A stretch of DNA of 64,000 nt from NCBI GenBank assembly GCA_007120165.1, contig SKOH01000021.1, positions 1-64,000 on the forward strand, in the 5' to 3' direction. The position numbers and the translations under genes were made by a program. Below are positions 48,961 to 59,314 of the stretch, piece by piece. The DNA is from Clostridiales bacterium. Its GTDB lineage: Bacteria > Bacillota > Clostridia > Peptostreptococcales > T1SED10-28. Positions within the stretch are counted from its first letter, which is position 1, and each line of letters starts with the position of its first letter. The notes beneath the pieces were generated by a model that saw only the letters and a program-made list of their open reading frames with translations, did no database searches and was not told where the DNA came from.

Positions 48961-50751
48961 TTAGATTTTTAAACTATTCAGTTTATCTTCGGTAGGCACT
49001 CCATCGGTGTCCCAGCCCCGCAACTCATAATATTCAGGAAGCATCTGATCCAGTAAACTGGTTTTGTCCTTAGCCGGTCCATCGGGAATCGCTTCTTTTA
49101 AAAGACGTTTCGGCAAGGTATCGTCTTCTTTCTTTAAACCGGACTTCATATTGAACATTCTTTCCAGGTTCCATATACGGTCTCCAGCTTCTAAGATGGT
49201 TTCGTCAGTGTGGTCTGTACCCACTGCAGCGTTATACATATTCGCATAATCTCCAGCGCCCATGGCGAAGGAAGTAAACAGGCAAAGTCCCAATGAGTCA
49301 ATGGAAGCCGTTAAGTCCTGGAAGATTTTAACCCATAAAGGCTTTCCTTCTGTGGAGAATTTATCCAGTTTTTCCGGTAGGCCAAGGATTTCAGGAGAAA
49401 TCAAGTAAGCCCGTACATGACAGCCTCCGCGGTTGGAAGTTGCATAAGCGAGTCCCTGACCCTGTATTCCCCGGGGGTCGTACGCTGGAAGTTCCTGTTT
49501 TTTAACGCTCATGGATACATCCGATGCACCATACGCTTCGCCTAATCGGAAAGAACCTTCCGCTAATTTATCCCCTAAGCCTTCTCGAAGACCCATGCGC
49601 TTGGTCCACTCAATAATGGCGTCGTCATTACCAAATTGCAACGGTACTCCGTCGAGATCCTGATCGGTAATTAAGCCTCTTTGGTATAGTTCCATGGCGG
49701 CGGCAATGGTGGTAGAGGCGGAGATGGTATCCAGTCCCATTTCGTTACACCAGTAGTTGGCCTTGATAATATTTCCCAGGTTGGAGACGCCACAGTCCGC
49801 GCCGTAACCCCAAATGGTTTCATATTCCGGTCCGCCGGCTTCCAGATCGTCCACTTTACAGTGTCGACCACAGGCGATGGGACATCCATAACAGCCGGTT
49901 CGCTTAACCAGATAATTCTCAGCCAGGTTTTCACCACTGATTTCCTCCGCTTTATCAAAGGTGGAGGTTTGGAAGTTATTCGTAGGGAATACTCCATTTT
50001 CGTTAATAATATTTACTAATACTGCGGTTCCATAAGTGGGCAGTCCTTCGCCGGTAACGCCGTTTTCTTTGATGCTCTTATTAGCAGCGGCTACAACTTG
50101 CTTTAATTGAGCCATATCATGGATTTCCGGTTTGCTTGAGCCTTTTACGGTAATAGCCTTAACATTTTTTGAACCCATGACCGCTCCAACGCCGGAACGA
50201 CCTGCTGCCCGGTCCATATCATTCATAACAGCGGCTATCCGGGAAAGTTTTTCACCGGCGGGTCCGATATTAAGAATTTTTGCTTTTTCGCCAACATCCT
50301 TCGCTAACAACTCCATGGTTTTGGAGGTGGTTTGTCCCCAAAGATGGGCGGCATCCTTGATTTCCACTTCATCGTCCCGAATATCGATATATACGGGTTT
50401 GTCTGCCTTTCCTTCAAGAATGACCATATCGTAGCCGCAGAATTTTAATTCAGCCCCCCAGCGTCCGCCGGAGTTGGAAGAGGCGATCGTATCAGTAAGG
50501 GGAGATTTTGTAATAACCATATAGCGTCCGCCGGTTGGAGTCGGGGTTCCGCTTAATGGTCCCGTAGCCATAATAATTTTATTCTCTTTACTGAAAGCAT
50601 CTACCTTAGGATCTACTTCTTCATAAAAATATTTTGTCCCCAGGCCGCGACCCCCAATATAAGACTTGGCCCATTCCATATTAAGATCTTCTTTTACAAC
50701 ACTCCTGTCATCAAGATTAATTCTTAAAATTTTACCGCGATAACCCTTCAT
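48961..50751 (-). CDS. aor: Tungsten-type aldehyde:ferredoxin oxidoreductase
   Basis: MKGYRGKILRINLDDRSVVKEDL, YIGGRGLGTKYFYEEVDP, GPLSGTPTPTGGRYMVITKSPLT, Fe-S Cys CYGCPIACGRHC. Confidence 0.96.
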   Translation of the reverse strand: MKGYRGKILRINLDDRSVVKEDLNMEWAKSYIGGRGLGTKYFYEEVDPKVDAFSKENKIIMATGPLSGTPTPTGGRYMVITKSPLTDTIASSNSGGRWGAELKFCGYDMVILEGKADKPVYIDIRDDEVEIKDAAHLWGQTTSKTMELLAKDVGEKAKILNIGPAGEKLSRIAAVMNDMDRAAGRSGVGAVMGSKNVKAITVKGSSKPEIHDMAQLKQVVAAANKSIKENGVTGEGLPTYGTAVLVNIINENGVFPTNNFQTSTFDKAEEISGENLAENYLVKRTGCYGCPIACGRHCKVDDLEAGGPEYETIWGYGADCGVSNLGNIIKANYWCNEMGLDTISASTTIAAAMELYQRGLITDQDLDGVPLQFGNDDAIIEWTKRMGLREGLGDKLAEGSFRLGEAYGASDVSMSVKKQELPAYDPRGIQGQGLAYATSNRGGCHVRAYLISPEILGLPEKLDKFSTEGKPLWVKIFQDLTASIDSLGLCLFTSFAMGAGDYANMYNAAVGTDHTDETILEAGDRIWNLERMFNMKSGLKKEDDTLPKRLLKEAIPDGPAKDKTSLLDQMLPEYYELRGWDTDGVPTEDKLNSLKI

Positions 50752-50809
50752 AAAAATTCCTCCTTTGTAGTTGTAAAATCATTAAATCTTTACAGCTCAT
50801 AGTATTAAT

Positions 50810-50825
50810 AGCAAGGAGCATGCCA
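50810..50825 (-). promoter_or_regulatory. Sigma-54 (-24/-12) promoter for the AOR gene
   Basis: Minus strand TGGCATG-CTCC-TTGCT, matching TGGCACG-N4-TTGCW except one base. Confidence 0.85.
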
Positions 50826-50929
50826 AAAACTTATAATTTTCAAACTATTCTGCTGGCGGGCCTTTGTTAATGAAAGAGGAAGTTCAGTACGAAGTAAATG
50901 ATTATCTATGCCCTGCCGGACCCAGGGAG

Positions 50930-50946
50930 TGTTCTGAAAAAGAACA
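50930..50946. promoter_or_regulatory. Candidate activator binding site 1 (UAS)
   Basis: TGTTC-TGAAAAA-GAACA inverted repeat. Confidence 0.7.
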
Positions 50947-50962
50947 AAAAATATTCATGGTC

Positions 50963-50979
50963 TGTTCCATTAAAGAACA
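50963..50979. promoter_or_regulatory. Candidate activator binding site 2 (UAS)
   Basis: TGTTC-CATTAAA-GAACA inverted repeat. Confidence 0.7.
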
Positions 50980-50980
50980 A

Positions 50981-50997
50981 TGCTCTATTATGGAACA
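50981..50997. promoter_or_regulatory. Candidate activator binding site 3 (UAS, one mismatch)
   Basis: TGCTC-TATTATG-GAACA inverted repeat. Confidence 0.6.
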
Positions 50998-51047
50998 GGA
51001 CATGAATAAGAATCGAAAGGGTCCGATAATTTTGTTCAAGGATGCTG

Positions 51048-52949
51048 CTAATGGGAAATTTTATACTTTTCAAGCTTTCGGTACAGCGTATTTCTGCCTA
51101 AGCCGAGAGCCTTGGCCACTGCGGTAATGTTATGATCATAATGCTCCAAAGCTTTGGCAATGTGTTCCTTTTCAACGGTATTTAGAGGTTTAACCGGCTC
51201 AGATGAAGGGGTAAAGGCAGCGGGGGAGGCTTCTGTCGGGTTGTTTAATTCTTGGATCATTCCATTTTGACGGGCATACTCCAGAGCCGTACTTTGGGAA
51301 TTGACCAGCTGCTCCACCATATTCTCCAGTTCCCGAATATTACCCGGCCAGTGGTAATGAATCATTTCCTCCAACTTTTCCCTGGAGAGGGTAAAGGTTT
51401 CCTTACCCAGTTTTAAAGCCTTCGTAGTCATGAAATAATCGATAAACAACGGAATATCATCCTTTCTTTCCCTAAGGGGGGTTAAGGACAACGGAAGAAC
51501 ATTAATCCGATAAAAGAGGTCTTTACGAAACTTTCCCTTTTCCACCTCCGCTTTTAAATCTTTGTTAGTGGCGGCGATGATACGGACATCCACAGGGATC
51601 TTCTTCCCTCCGCCGATTCGATAAATCTCCCGGTCCTCTAAAACTCTTAGAAGATTGGTTTGCATAAATAACGGCATTTCCCCGATTTCATCCAAAAACA
51701 GGGTGCCTCTATGGGCAAGTTCGAACTTCCCTTTATTGCCGCCTTTACGGGCCCCGGTAAAGGCACCCTCTTCATAGCCGAAGAGCTCGGCTTCGATCAA
51801 ATCCTTAGGGATTGCTCCGCAGTTCAGCGGAATAAAGGGCTCGTCCTGCCGATCACTGGCGCGATGGAGAGACTGGGCAAAAACCTCTTTTCCCGTACCG
51901 CTTTCTCCGGAGATCAACACAGTAGAAGGACTGTTGGCAATCTGTTTCGCATACTCCAGTGTGTTTAAAAATTTTTTGTTCCGTCCGATTATTTTATCAA
52001 AGGTATACATTTTGTGATTGGACTTCGAGGATTCCATTTGAGTAACCCTGGGAACCTCGGTAAAAATACAGATCATACCGGTGCGGTTTTCCTGAGCATC
52101 GAAAATAGGATACAGTTCTAATGAGATTTCCTTATTTTGATGATGATGCTGGATGTAGGTCCGGGATTTAAGACGATACTGCTGGCCGGAAAAGGCGGTC
52201 CTGATCTTGGACCAGTCAACGAAAAACTCCTCCGCGGAAAGGCCGATCAGCTCTTCCCTGGTCCCCCCGATGATGTTTTGTCCTTTCCGGTTAATACTTT
52301 TGATATAACCCCGGGGGCTGATGGTTAAAATACCCTTGGGGATGGAGTCGATGATCGTACCTGCATATTGTCTGGACCAAAGGAGTTTATCCTTTACCTG
52401 TTGATGTTTCAGAGCAAGTTCGATGGACTGTACCGCCGCAACCACCATGCCCAGGGTGTGGGAGTGTACAAGGCTGCTGAAGCCCGTGAGATTTAACGTG
52501 CCGATGATGTTTCCCTTCGGATCGTTAATGGGGGCTGCGGAGCAGGTCCATCGATGATAAACCTCCACAAAGTGCTCCTCTCCGGAAATCTGTACCGGCT
52601 TTTTTTCCCATAGGGCGGTACCCATGGCATTGGTGCCGATATGTTCTTCCGACATGTACGCCCCTGGTACCATATCGAGATTAAAGGCGACTTCCAATAC
52701 GTTTTCATCTCCCATGATATTAAGAATACAGCCCTGGACATCGGTGAGAATGCCAAAAAAACCGGAACCCTTCACGAAGTTGTAAAGGTTATTGATAATC
52801 GGTTCCGATAAGGCGATCAGCTGTTTGTTTTCCTGCAGGACTTTTTCCAGGTCCTCGTTCTTTAGGATTTTTGAACTGAAGGTTTGCTCCGTATATATTC
52901 CAAATGCTTTACTGCGATCATGGGACTGGGAAATGATTTCTTTTTTCAT
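51048..52949 (-). CDS. Sigma-54-dependent transcriptional activator (GAF-PAS-AAA+-Fis, AcoR-like)
   Basis: Walker [24 protein letters not shown] (GAFTGA loop), [12 protein letters not shown]-terminal Fis-type HTH ([24 protein letters not shown]). Confidence 0.95.
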   Translation of the reverse strand: MKKEIISQSHDRSKAFGIYTEQTFSSKILKNEDLEKVLQENKQLIALSEPIINNLYNFVKGSGFFGILTDVQGCILNIMGDENVLEVAFNLDMVPGAYMSEEHIGTNAMGTALWEKKPVQISGEEHFVEVYHRWTCSAAPINDPKGNIIGTLNLTGFSSLVHSHTLGMVVAAVQSIELALKHQQVKDKLLWSRQYAGTIIDSIPKGILTISPRGYIKSINRKGQNIIGGTREELIGLSAEEFFVDWSKIRTAFSGQQYRLKSRTYIQHHHQNKEISLELYPIFDAQENRTGMICIFTEVPRVTQMESSKSNHKMYTFDKIIGRNKKFLNTLEYAKQIANSPSTVLISGESGTGKEVFAQSLHRASDRQDEPFIPLNCGAIPKDLIEAELFGYEEGAFTGARKGGNKGKFELAHRGTLFLDEIGEMPLFMQTNLLRVLEDREIYRIGGGKKIPVDVRIIAATNKDLKAEVEKGKFRKDLFYRINVLPLSLTPLRERKDDIPLFIDYFMTTKALKLGKETFTLSREKLEEMIHYHWPGNIRELENMVEQLVNSQSTALEYARQNGMIQELNNPTEASPAAFTPSSEPVKPLNTVEKEHIAKALEHYDHNITAVAKALGLGRNTLYRKLEKYKISH

Positions 52950-53197
52950 TATCTGAAACCTCCATCGGTTTATACCTTTTGTTCTATTTTATCTAATTTT
53001 CTCAATAATTACCAAGGAAAAAATTAAATTTTTAAAAATTTCATGAAAATTATATAAGATCCCAGCAGATTTATGATATATACCTGTTTCAACGGAATTA
53101 GCCGAGCTATGGAATTTGACAAGGACGGATGAAAAGATATATTATCAAGGTTAGCCGTATAAAATGAGAAATAAAAGCAAAATCCGGGGGAATAACT

Positions 53198-54541
53198 ATG
53201 ATGACCCATAGCGAACTGCTGGGCAATGAAAAAATTAAAACCCTATTAATTAAAATGTCTGCCCCGGCCATGGTAGGAATGGCCGTACAGTCGATGTACA
53301 GTCTGGTGGATGCTATTTTTGTCGGCAGAGCCGTGGGAACTGTGGGAATGGCCGGGCTTCAGATTGCCTTTCCGATACAGATCCTGGTCATGTCCATTGC
53401 CCAAACCGTGGGGGTGGGAGGGGCTTCCATCATTTCCAGAAGCCTTGGAAAAGGGGATCACAGGCACGCAGAGAAGACGGTGGGAAACATCTTTTTTCTG
53501 CTGATTTTCTTAAGCCTGTTAATCTCCATGCTGGGACTTCTTTTTACCACCCCGATTTTAAAACTCTTCGGCGCGACGGAAGCCTCTTTGCCCTATGCCT
53601 TAGAGTACATACAGGTAATTCTTATGGGTTCCGTAATCTTTGTGTTTGCCATGGGAAGCAACAATATTGTTCGAGCCGAAGGAAACGCCAGGGTGGCCAT
53701 GATTACGATGATCATTTCCGCAGGACTGAATATTATTTTGGACCCGTTGTTTATCTTCGGTCTGAATATGGGGATCCGGGGTGCGGCCCTCGCTACGGTA
53801 CTGGCGCAGTCCTTTGCTGCGGTTTATCTATTGTATTACTTTCTTCGGGGAAAAAGCAGCCTGAAAGTGCGAAAAGCCTACCTGCGGCCGGATATGAAAA
53901 TTATTCGTGAGATTTTTCTAATCGGTGCTTCCACCTTTGCCCGAATGGCGGCGGGAACCTTGATGAGTGTGATTTTGAATCATTCCCTGGCTTACTATGG
54001 AGATGATACCTCCCTGGCGGTCTTTGTGGCGATCAATAAATTATTAACCTTTACTTTAATGCCGTTATTAGGTATAGTACAAGGTATGCAGCCGATCATC
54101 GGATACAATTACGGTGCAAAGGAATACCCTCGGGTGCATGAGACGCTGAAGCTGGCAATTATTGCAACCACAGCCATAGCAACACTGGCCTACCTTATTT
54201 TAATGACCATTCCCGGATTTATGATCGGGCTTTTTAATGACGATCCGGTCTTAATTGAACAGGGGGTAAGGGCCATTCGTATCAATATTTTCGTCCTGCC
54301 GGTAATCGGCTATCAGATAGTGGGAGCCGGGATGTTTCAATCCATTGGGAAAGCCCGACCGGCGATTATCCTGTCCCTGGCGAGACAGGTGCTGATTTTG
54401 ATTCCCTTAGCCTTAATCCTTCCGCTGTTTATGGGCACCGATGGCATCTGGCTGGCTTTTCCGATATCCGATTTACTGTCCACATTGATCACCCATTATC
54501 TGATGCGGACTCAAATGCGAAGTTTTCGTCTGCTCAAGTAA
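53198..54541 (+). CDS. MATE family efflux transporter
   Basis: MSAPAMVGMAVQSMYSLVDAIFVGRAVG, GLNIILDPLFIFGLNMGIRGAALATVLAQ. Confidence 0.94.
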   Translation: MMTHSELLGNEKIKTLLIKMSAPAMVGMAVQSMYSLVDAIFVGRAVGTVGMAGLQIAFPIQILVMSIAQTVGVGGASIISRSLGKGDHRHAEKTVGNIFFLLIFLSLLISMLGLLFTTPILKLFGATEASLPYALEYIQVILMGSVIFVFAMGSNNIVRAEGNARVAMITMIISAGLNIILDPLFIFGLNMGIRGAALATVLAQSFAAVYLLYYFLRGKSSLKVRKAYLRPDMKIIREIFLIGASTFARMAAGTLMSVILNHSLAYYGDDTSLAVFVAINKLLTFTLMPLLGIVQGMQPIIGYNYGAKEYPRVHETLKLAIIATTAIATLAYLILMTIPGFMIGLFNDDPVLIEQGVRAIRINIFVLPVIGYQIVGAGMFQSIGKARPAIILSLARQVLILIPLALILPLFMGTDGIWLAFPISDLLSTLITHYLMRTQMRSFRLLK

Positions 54542-54644
54542 TCTAAGTTTTTTTAAAGAAATTCATAAAAAACTGAATTTTACCATTTTAATTTTCTTAG
54601 AAATGGTTTAAAATTATAGAGTAGAAAAGAAAAGGAGGAATACC

Positions 54645-54911
54645 ATGGAACAATATTCTGGAATACTGTTGATGTTGGGTTTTTTGGCAATCTTTTATTT
54701 TTTAATCATCAGACCTCAACAAAAGAAAGAAAAGAAAGTTAAGGAAATGCGAAGCAACTTAAAGGTTGGAGACGATGTTTCCACCATCGGTGGAATTCAT
54801 GGAAAGATTCTAACCGTTAAAGAAGATATTGTTGTGATTGAAGTTGGATCCGACAAAGTGAAACTTACCATGGCCAAATGGGCCATCGGGAATGTACTAA
54901 GCGAACGATAG
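54645..54911 (+). CDS. yajC: Preprotein translocase subunit YajC
   Basis: FLAIFYFLIIRPQQKKEKKVKEMRSNLKVGDDVSTIGGIHGKI. Confidence 0.94.
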   Translation: MEQYSGILLMLGFLAIFYFLIIRPQQKKEKKVKEMRSNLKVGDDVSTIGGIHGKILTVKEDIVVIEVGSDKVKLTMAKWAIGNVLSER

Positions 54912-54916
54912 CTAAT

Positions 54917-54952
54917 AAAAACCCCCTAATCCTCTGGATTAGGGGGTTTTTT
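54917..54952 (+). terminator. Intrinsic terminator
   Basis: AAAAACCCCCTAATCC...GGATTAGGGGGTTTTTT. Confidence 0.9.
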
Positions 54953-55024
54953 AGCGGGGGCATTTTTAATCACTTTTATCGATCAGCACCGGCAGAAAAA
55001 ACCAGCCGGATACAGGCCTAAGGT

Positions 55025-55534
55025 CTAGGAATCCATGGATTTGATGACTTCCAGCGCCTTATCATAATCCGGGTGGTTGGAGTTTTCCTTAACATGTTCC
55101 ACGTATTGCACCTTGTTGTCTTTATCGAGAATGACTATTCCCCGATTCAACAGACGAAGCTCCTCGATTAAAAAACCGTAATTTTTTCCAAAGGAAGCAT
55201 CTTTGTGATCCGAAAGGGTAATGGCATTGTCAATATCTTTATTGGCGCAGTAACGGCTAAGAGCAAAGGGAAGGTCCATGGTGATGGTTACGGTAACGGT
55301 GTTTTTTAAATTTTTTGCCTCATCGTTAAAACGTATTCCCTGCAGTTCACAAACTCCCGTATCAATGGAGGTCATGATGCTGATCAGTTTATTTTTACCC
55401 TCCATGTCCTTTAGACCAAAGGGTTTCAGTTCCGTTGTAAGAGCAGTAAAATCCGGCGCCTGGTCCCCGACTTTTAACTCCTCGCCTACAAGGGTCATTG
55501 GATTTCCATTCACAGTAATTTTTTCTTTGGACAT
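55025..55534 (-). CDS. tpx: Thiol peroxidase (Tpx)
   Basis: SIDTGVCELQGIRFNDEA (peroxidatic Cys), MDLPFALSRYCA (resolving Cys). Confidence 0.93.
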   Translation of the reverse strand: MSKEKITVNGNPMTLVGEELKVGDQAPDFTALTTELKPFGLKDMEGKNKLISIMTSIDTGVCELQGIRFNDEAKNLKNTVTVTITMDLPFALSRYCANKDIDNAITLSDHKDASFGKNYGFLIEELRLLNRGIVILDKDNKVQYVEHVKENSNHPDYDKALEVIKSMDS

Positions 55535-55629
55535 AATTTATTCCTCCTTATTATTTTGATAATCCTTTTCATTGATACCCGGAGGGGGTTTTTTTAATCA
55601 AATGGGACGGATTCTTTTATAAAATTGGG

Positions 55630-57069
55630 CTACAAGCCGATGGAGATGTATTTCGTCTCTAAGAAGGGTTCGATGCCGAAGTGGCCGCCTTCCCTCCCGA
55701 TTCCGCTTTCCTTAAAACCGCCGAAGGGTGCCTGAGCCGCGGAGGGGGCGCCGTCATTAAGACCGACGATGCCGTACTCCAGCGCTTCGGATACTCTTAC
55801 TCCCCGGGATAGATCCCGGGTGTAAAGATATGCCGCCAATCCGTAGTCACTGTCATTGGCCATGGAAACCACATCTCCCTCTTCGGTAAAGGCCATAATC
55901 GGAATCACCGGGCCGAAGGTTTCTTCGCTGTAAATTTTCATATGGGGCTGGATACCGGATAGGATGGTAGGAGGGTAGTAATAGCCGGATTTCGAATCGC
56001 CGTCTATTTTCGGAGCCTCTCCCTGGTATTCCAGCTTAGCCCCTTTGGACAGGGCATCGGATACATGTTCCTCCACTTTTTGATAGGCTTTTCGGTCAAT
56101 CAGCGGGCCGAGATCCGTATCGGAGGTCAGCCCGTTTCCTTGTCGTAAACTCTTTAACTTATGAATCAGACCCTTAACAAACCGGGGGAGGATATTTTCG
56201 TGGACGTAGAACCGATTCGAGGAAATGCAGGCCTGACCGCAGTTTCGAAACTTTGAGGAGAGGGCTCCATTAATACTTTCCTGTAAGTCCCCATCATCAA
56301 AGACGATGAAGGGTGCATGGCCACCCAGTTCCAGAGAAATCCGCTTTACATGATCCGCGGAGTTCCGGTAAAGTTCCTTGCCCACCTCGGTGGATCCGGT
56401 AAAAGTGATTTTTTTAACCTTTTTATTTCCGAGTAAGGCCTTTCCAATGGAAGAAGCCTCTCCTGTTACCAGGTTTACCACCCCCTTGGGGAAACCCGCC
56501 TTTTCCACAAGCTCCATAATTTTAATGGCGCTGATGGGGGTTTGACTGGCAGGTTTAACGATCACAGTGCATCCTGCGGCTAAGGCCGGGGCAATTTTTC
56601 GTGTAATCATGGCAAAGGGAAAATTCCAGGGAGTAATGGCTGCCACCACCCCAATCGGTTGTTTCAGTACCATAATCCGTTTGTTTTTATCCGAAGCGGG
56701 AATGATCTCGCCGGATATCCGTTTGGCTTCTTCGCTGTACCACGCCACAAAACTTGCGCCGTAACGTATTTCACCAAGGGCTTCCTTTAACGGCTTTCCT
56801 TGCTCTAAAGTAATGGTTGTGGCTAGTTCCTGTTCATTTTCCAGTATCAATTCATAAAGACGCCGTAAATATTTGGAGCGGGTGTCTGCGGTTTCCTTGG
56901 ACCATAAGCGAAATGCCCGGTCTGCATCTTCCACAGCGGCGCTTACTCCTTCCGTTGAAATTTTCGGAACCGACGCGATGATTTCCCCTGTGGCGGGATT
57001 GTGCACCACTAAAGGGTCAGACGTTCCCGCAACCCAAGCGCCATTGATATAATTTTTCAAATGCTTCAT
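55630..57069 (-). CDS. NAD(P)-dependent aldehyde dehydrogenase (succinate-semialdehyde dehydrogenase-like)
   Basis: AITPWNFPFAMITRKIAPALAAGCTVIVKPA, SLELGGHAPFIVFDD, NCGQACISSNRFYV, PFGGFKESGIGREGG. Confidence 0.94.
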   Translation of the reverse strand: MKHLKNYINGAWVAGTSDPLVVHNPATGEIIASVPKISTEGVSAAVEDADRAFRLWSKETADTRSKYLRRLYELILENEQELATTITLEQGKPLKEALGEIRYGASFVAWYSEEAKRISGEIIPASDKNKRIMVLKQPIGVVAAITPWNFPFAMITRKIAPALAAGCTVIVKPASQTPISAIKIMELVEKAGFPKGVVNLVTGEASSIGKALLGNKKVKKITFTGSTEVGKELYRNSADHVKRISLELGGHAPFIVFDDGDLQESINGALSSKFRNCGQACISSNRFYVHENILPRFVKGLIHKLKSLRQGNGLTSDTDLGPLIDRKAYQKVEEHVSDALSKGAKLEYQGEAPKIDGDSKSGYYYPPTILSGIQPHMKIYSEETFGPVIPIMAFTEEGDVVSMANDSDYGLAAYLYTRDLSRGVRVSEALEYGIVGLNDGAPSAAQAPFGGFKESGIGREGGHFGIEPFLETKYISIGL

Positions 57070-57207
57070 CCTTTACACCTCACTTTAGAATTTGATTGCT
57101 GCTTACTATATCCTTTCCTTCTTCCTATACCCAAAGTAGTTAATGACAAATAAGGTATTCTTTACTATAATGAAAACATAAGCCGCGGATAAAGGAGGAA
57201 CAGTGTA

Positions 57208-58065
57208 GTGGAACAGGTAAGAAAATCCTTTCAAACCCTATGGAACAATTGGATACTGGTGGTGCCTATTTTTTTAACCCGGGTAATCCCCGCGTTGTTA
57301 AGCATCTATATTTTTTCAGAAATGTCCGGTGAACTGATCAATATGCTGTCCGTAGAAGAAATCGGGGAAACCCAGTATGTGCTGGAGAACTACGGAGCGG
57401 TTGCCCGGGAGTTTTTTCAAGTCAATAGAGGCTATATTATGGCCAGTATCTTTGTGGGGGTATTAGGACTCATCCTGAATTTTATCGCTGTACCCGCCAC
57501 CTTTGGTATGATAAAAAAGCAGCTGGTCAGTAAAGAGAAAACCGGTTTTTCTGATGTGTTTCCCGCTGCCGGAAAGTATTTTGTAAAATATTTTTTATAC
57601 CGGATCAGTAAGCTTGCCCTATGGATCTTCGTATTTTTAATAAGCATGATCCTGTTGATCGCCGGAGCTTTTTTGGGTTCCCTGGTCGACGAAGGGATGG
57701 CGCTTTTAATCGTACTGCTGTTAGCCTTTGTCATCCTCATCGGAGGGACGGTGCTGCATCTGATACTGAAGTTATGGTTTCCCGCAATGATACTAGGAGG
57801 CGTGGGCGTCCTGGACGGATTAAAGGAAGCCTTCAGGAAGAGCAGAGTCTGTTTTTGGCCCCTTTTAGCCGGGGTTTTGACCGTCCGGATTATCGCGTGG
57901 ATTTCCAATATGTTTGTGGATATGCTGCTGGGAGACATTGCCTATCTGGGAACGCTCTTGATCAATATCATTCCCAGCATTGCAACGGTGACCCTGCTGG
58001 TCTTTTATCTTCGCCTTTATCTGGAAACTGCAAAGGACCTGGTTAATAGTGAGGTATCAGGGTAA
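57208..58065 (+). CDS. Multi-TM membrane protein of unknown function
   Basis: 285 aa, several TM helices, GTG start, RBS aaaggagga. Confidence 0.75.
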   Translation: MEQVRKSFQTLWNNWILVVPIFLTRVIPALLSIYIFSEMSGELINMLSVEEIGETQYVLENYGAVAREFFQVNRGYIMASIFVGVLGLILNFIAVPATFGMIKKQLVSKEKTGFSDVFPAAGKYFVKYFLYRISKLALWIFVFLISMILLIAGAFLGSLVDEGMALLIVLLLAFVILIGGTVLHLILKLWFPAMILGGVGVLDGLKEAFRKSRVCFWPLLAGVLTVRIIAWISNMFVDMLLGDIAYLGTLLINIIPSIATVTLLVFYLRLYLETAKDLVNSEVSG

Positions 58066-58101
58066 ATAACAATATATAAGTTTACCAAGGAGGAGAGGCC
58101 G

Positions 58102-58548
58102 ATGTTAGCCAAGGATATTATGACCAGGGACGTCATTGCTGTAAAGAGTCAGGATTTAGTGGAAAATGTGATCAAAATACTAATGGAAAAAAATATTAGC
58201 GGTGTACCCGTGGTGGACGATGACAATCATGTAATCGGCATCGTGACCGAAGGAGATTTGATTTACCGCAGTAAGAAACTCAAAATCCCTACTTTTTTTA
58301 GTATCCTGGACGGGTATGTTTTCTTAGAGAGTACGAAAACCATTGAAAAGCAGCTGAAAAAAATGGTCGGCTACCGGGTGGAGGATGTAATGACCACGGA
58401 TGTAATTACGGTAAGAGAGGATCAAACCGTGGAGGACGTAGCCACCATCATGACCAAAGAGAAAATCAACAGGGTTCCCGTCGTAAAAGACGAACGACTG
58501 GTAGGAATCATTAGCCGAAGGGATATTATCCGCTCCTATTCCGCTTAA
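58102..58548 (+). CDS. Tandem CBS-domain protein
   Basis: AKDIMTRDVIAVKSQDLVENVIKILMEKNISGVPVVDDDNHVIGIVTEGDL; second CBS VEDVMTTDVITVREDQTVEDVATIM. Confidence 0.93.
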   Translation: MLAKDIMTRDVIAVKSQDLVENVIKILMEKNISGVPVVDDDNHVIGIVTEGDLIYRSKKLKIPTFFSILDGYVFLESTKTIEKQLKKMVGYRVEDVMTTDVITVREDQTVEDVATIMTKEKINRVPVVKDERLVGIISRRDIIRSYSA

Positions 58549-58564
58549 AAAAAGATTGAATATA

Positions 58565-58599
58565 TCCCCGGAGGCGTCCGCCTTAGGGGTTTTTTTTTA
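58565..58599 (+). terminator. Intrinsic terminator
   Basis: CCCCGGAGGCG-TC-CGCCTTAGGGGTTTTTTTTT. Confidence 0.7.
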
Positions 58600-58704
58600 T
58601 TAGGTTCCCGAAAAAAAGATAAGAAGGGAGATGGGGAGGAGATCTTCCCCTTATTGGGAATAAAGAGCTTTAAAATTTAATGGGTTAAAAAGATTGACAA
58701 ACAT

Positions 58705-58732
58705 TTGACAGGAAACTAAAATAGACTATAGA
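58705..58732 (+). promoter_or_regulatory. Sigma-70/A promoter
   Basis: TTGACA-N16-TATAGA. Confidence 0.6.
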
Positions 58733-58766
58733 ATAAATGTTATTAAATGAGTTAGGAGGGCTGTAA

Positions 58767-58934
58767 ATGACAAGAAAGATGATCGGCTTTATTTGCTTCG
58801 TGTTAACCGGTGCGGCATTGATCCTCCTCTCAATAATGGAGAATTCCAATCCCATAGGAATTGGTTTGTTGGGGGTTATCACAGTTCTGTTTGCCGTAGG
58901 CTTAACCGACCATTATAAGGATTTAAAAAAATAA
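58767..58934 (+). CDS. Small (55 aa) two-TM membrane protein, absent from the supplied ORF track
   Basis: MTRKMIGFICFVLTGAALILLSIMENSNPIGIGLLGVITVLFAVGLTDHYKDLKK; RBS taggaggg 7 nt upstream. Confidence 0.75.
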   Translation: MTRKMIGFICFVLTGAALILLSIMENSNPIGIGLLGVITVLFAVGLTDHYKDLKK

Positions 58935-58946
58935 GGAGGGACTCCA

Positions 58947-59303
58947 GTGTTTCAAAAAAATAAGATTTTTACGTTTCTCTGCGCTTTTTTCGGTGCAGTG
59001 ATCACTTGGTATATACAACATGAAATGGGTTACTCCGCGGTTATTGCCAACGGTATTGTAGGGGTGCTGGCGGGGGTTTTATTAGCCCCGGCCTTAGCTG
59101 GAGCAACCTATACGGCCTCCTTCGTGGGAATGTCCGCAACCAATGTGCTTCCGACGCTGGGCTCCGCGGCTTTAGCAGGAGTGGTGGTGGGGATTGTAAT
59201 CATCCTGACGGCGGAAATTTACGCCGGGATCGGTGGAAAAGGCGGTACCACCGCCGCATTCTCTGTACACATCAGTCGATTTATTATGAGCATCTTTGGA
59301 TAG
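58947..59303 (+). CDS. Membrane protein, paralogue of next ORF
   Basis: 118 aa hydrophobic; shares SFVGMSATNVLPTL...VGIVIILTAEIYAGIGGKGGTTAA pattern with 59315..59737; GTG start. Confidence 0.75.
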   Translation: MFQKNKIFTFLCAFFGAVITWYIQHEMGYSAVIANGIVGVLAGVLLAPALAGATYTASFVGMSATNVLPTLGSAALAGVVVGIVIILTAEIYAGIGGKGGTTAAFSVHISRFIMSIFG

Positions 59304-59314
59304 GAGGAAATAAA

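Noticed and set aside
50864-51127. 87-aa plus-strand ORF (MLMKEEVQYEVNDYLCPAGPRECSEKEQ...)
   Set aside because: It spans the three palindromes in the aor upstream region and overlaps the 3' end of the activator gene antisense; no convincing RBS or family. Regulatory DNA explains it better.
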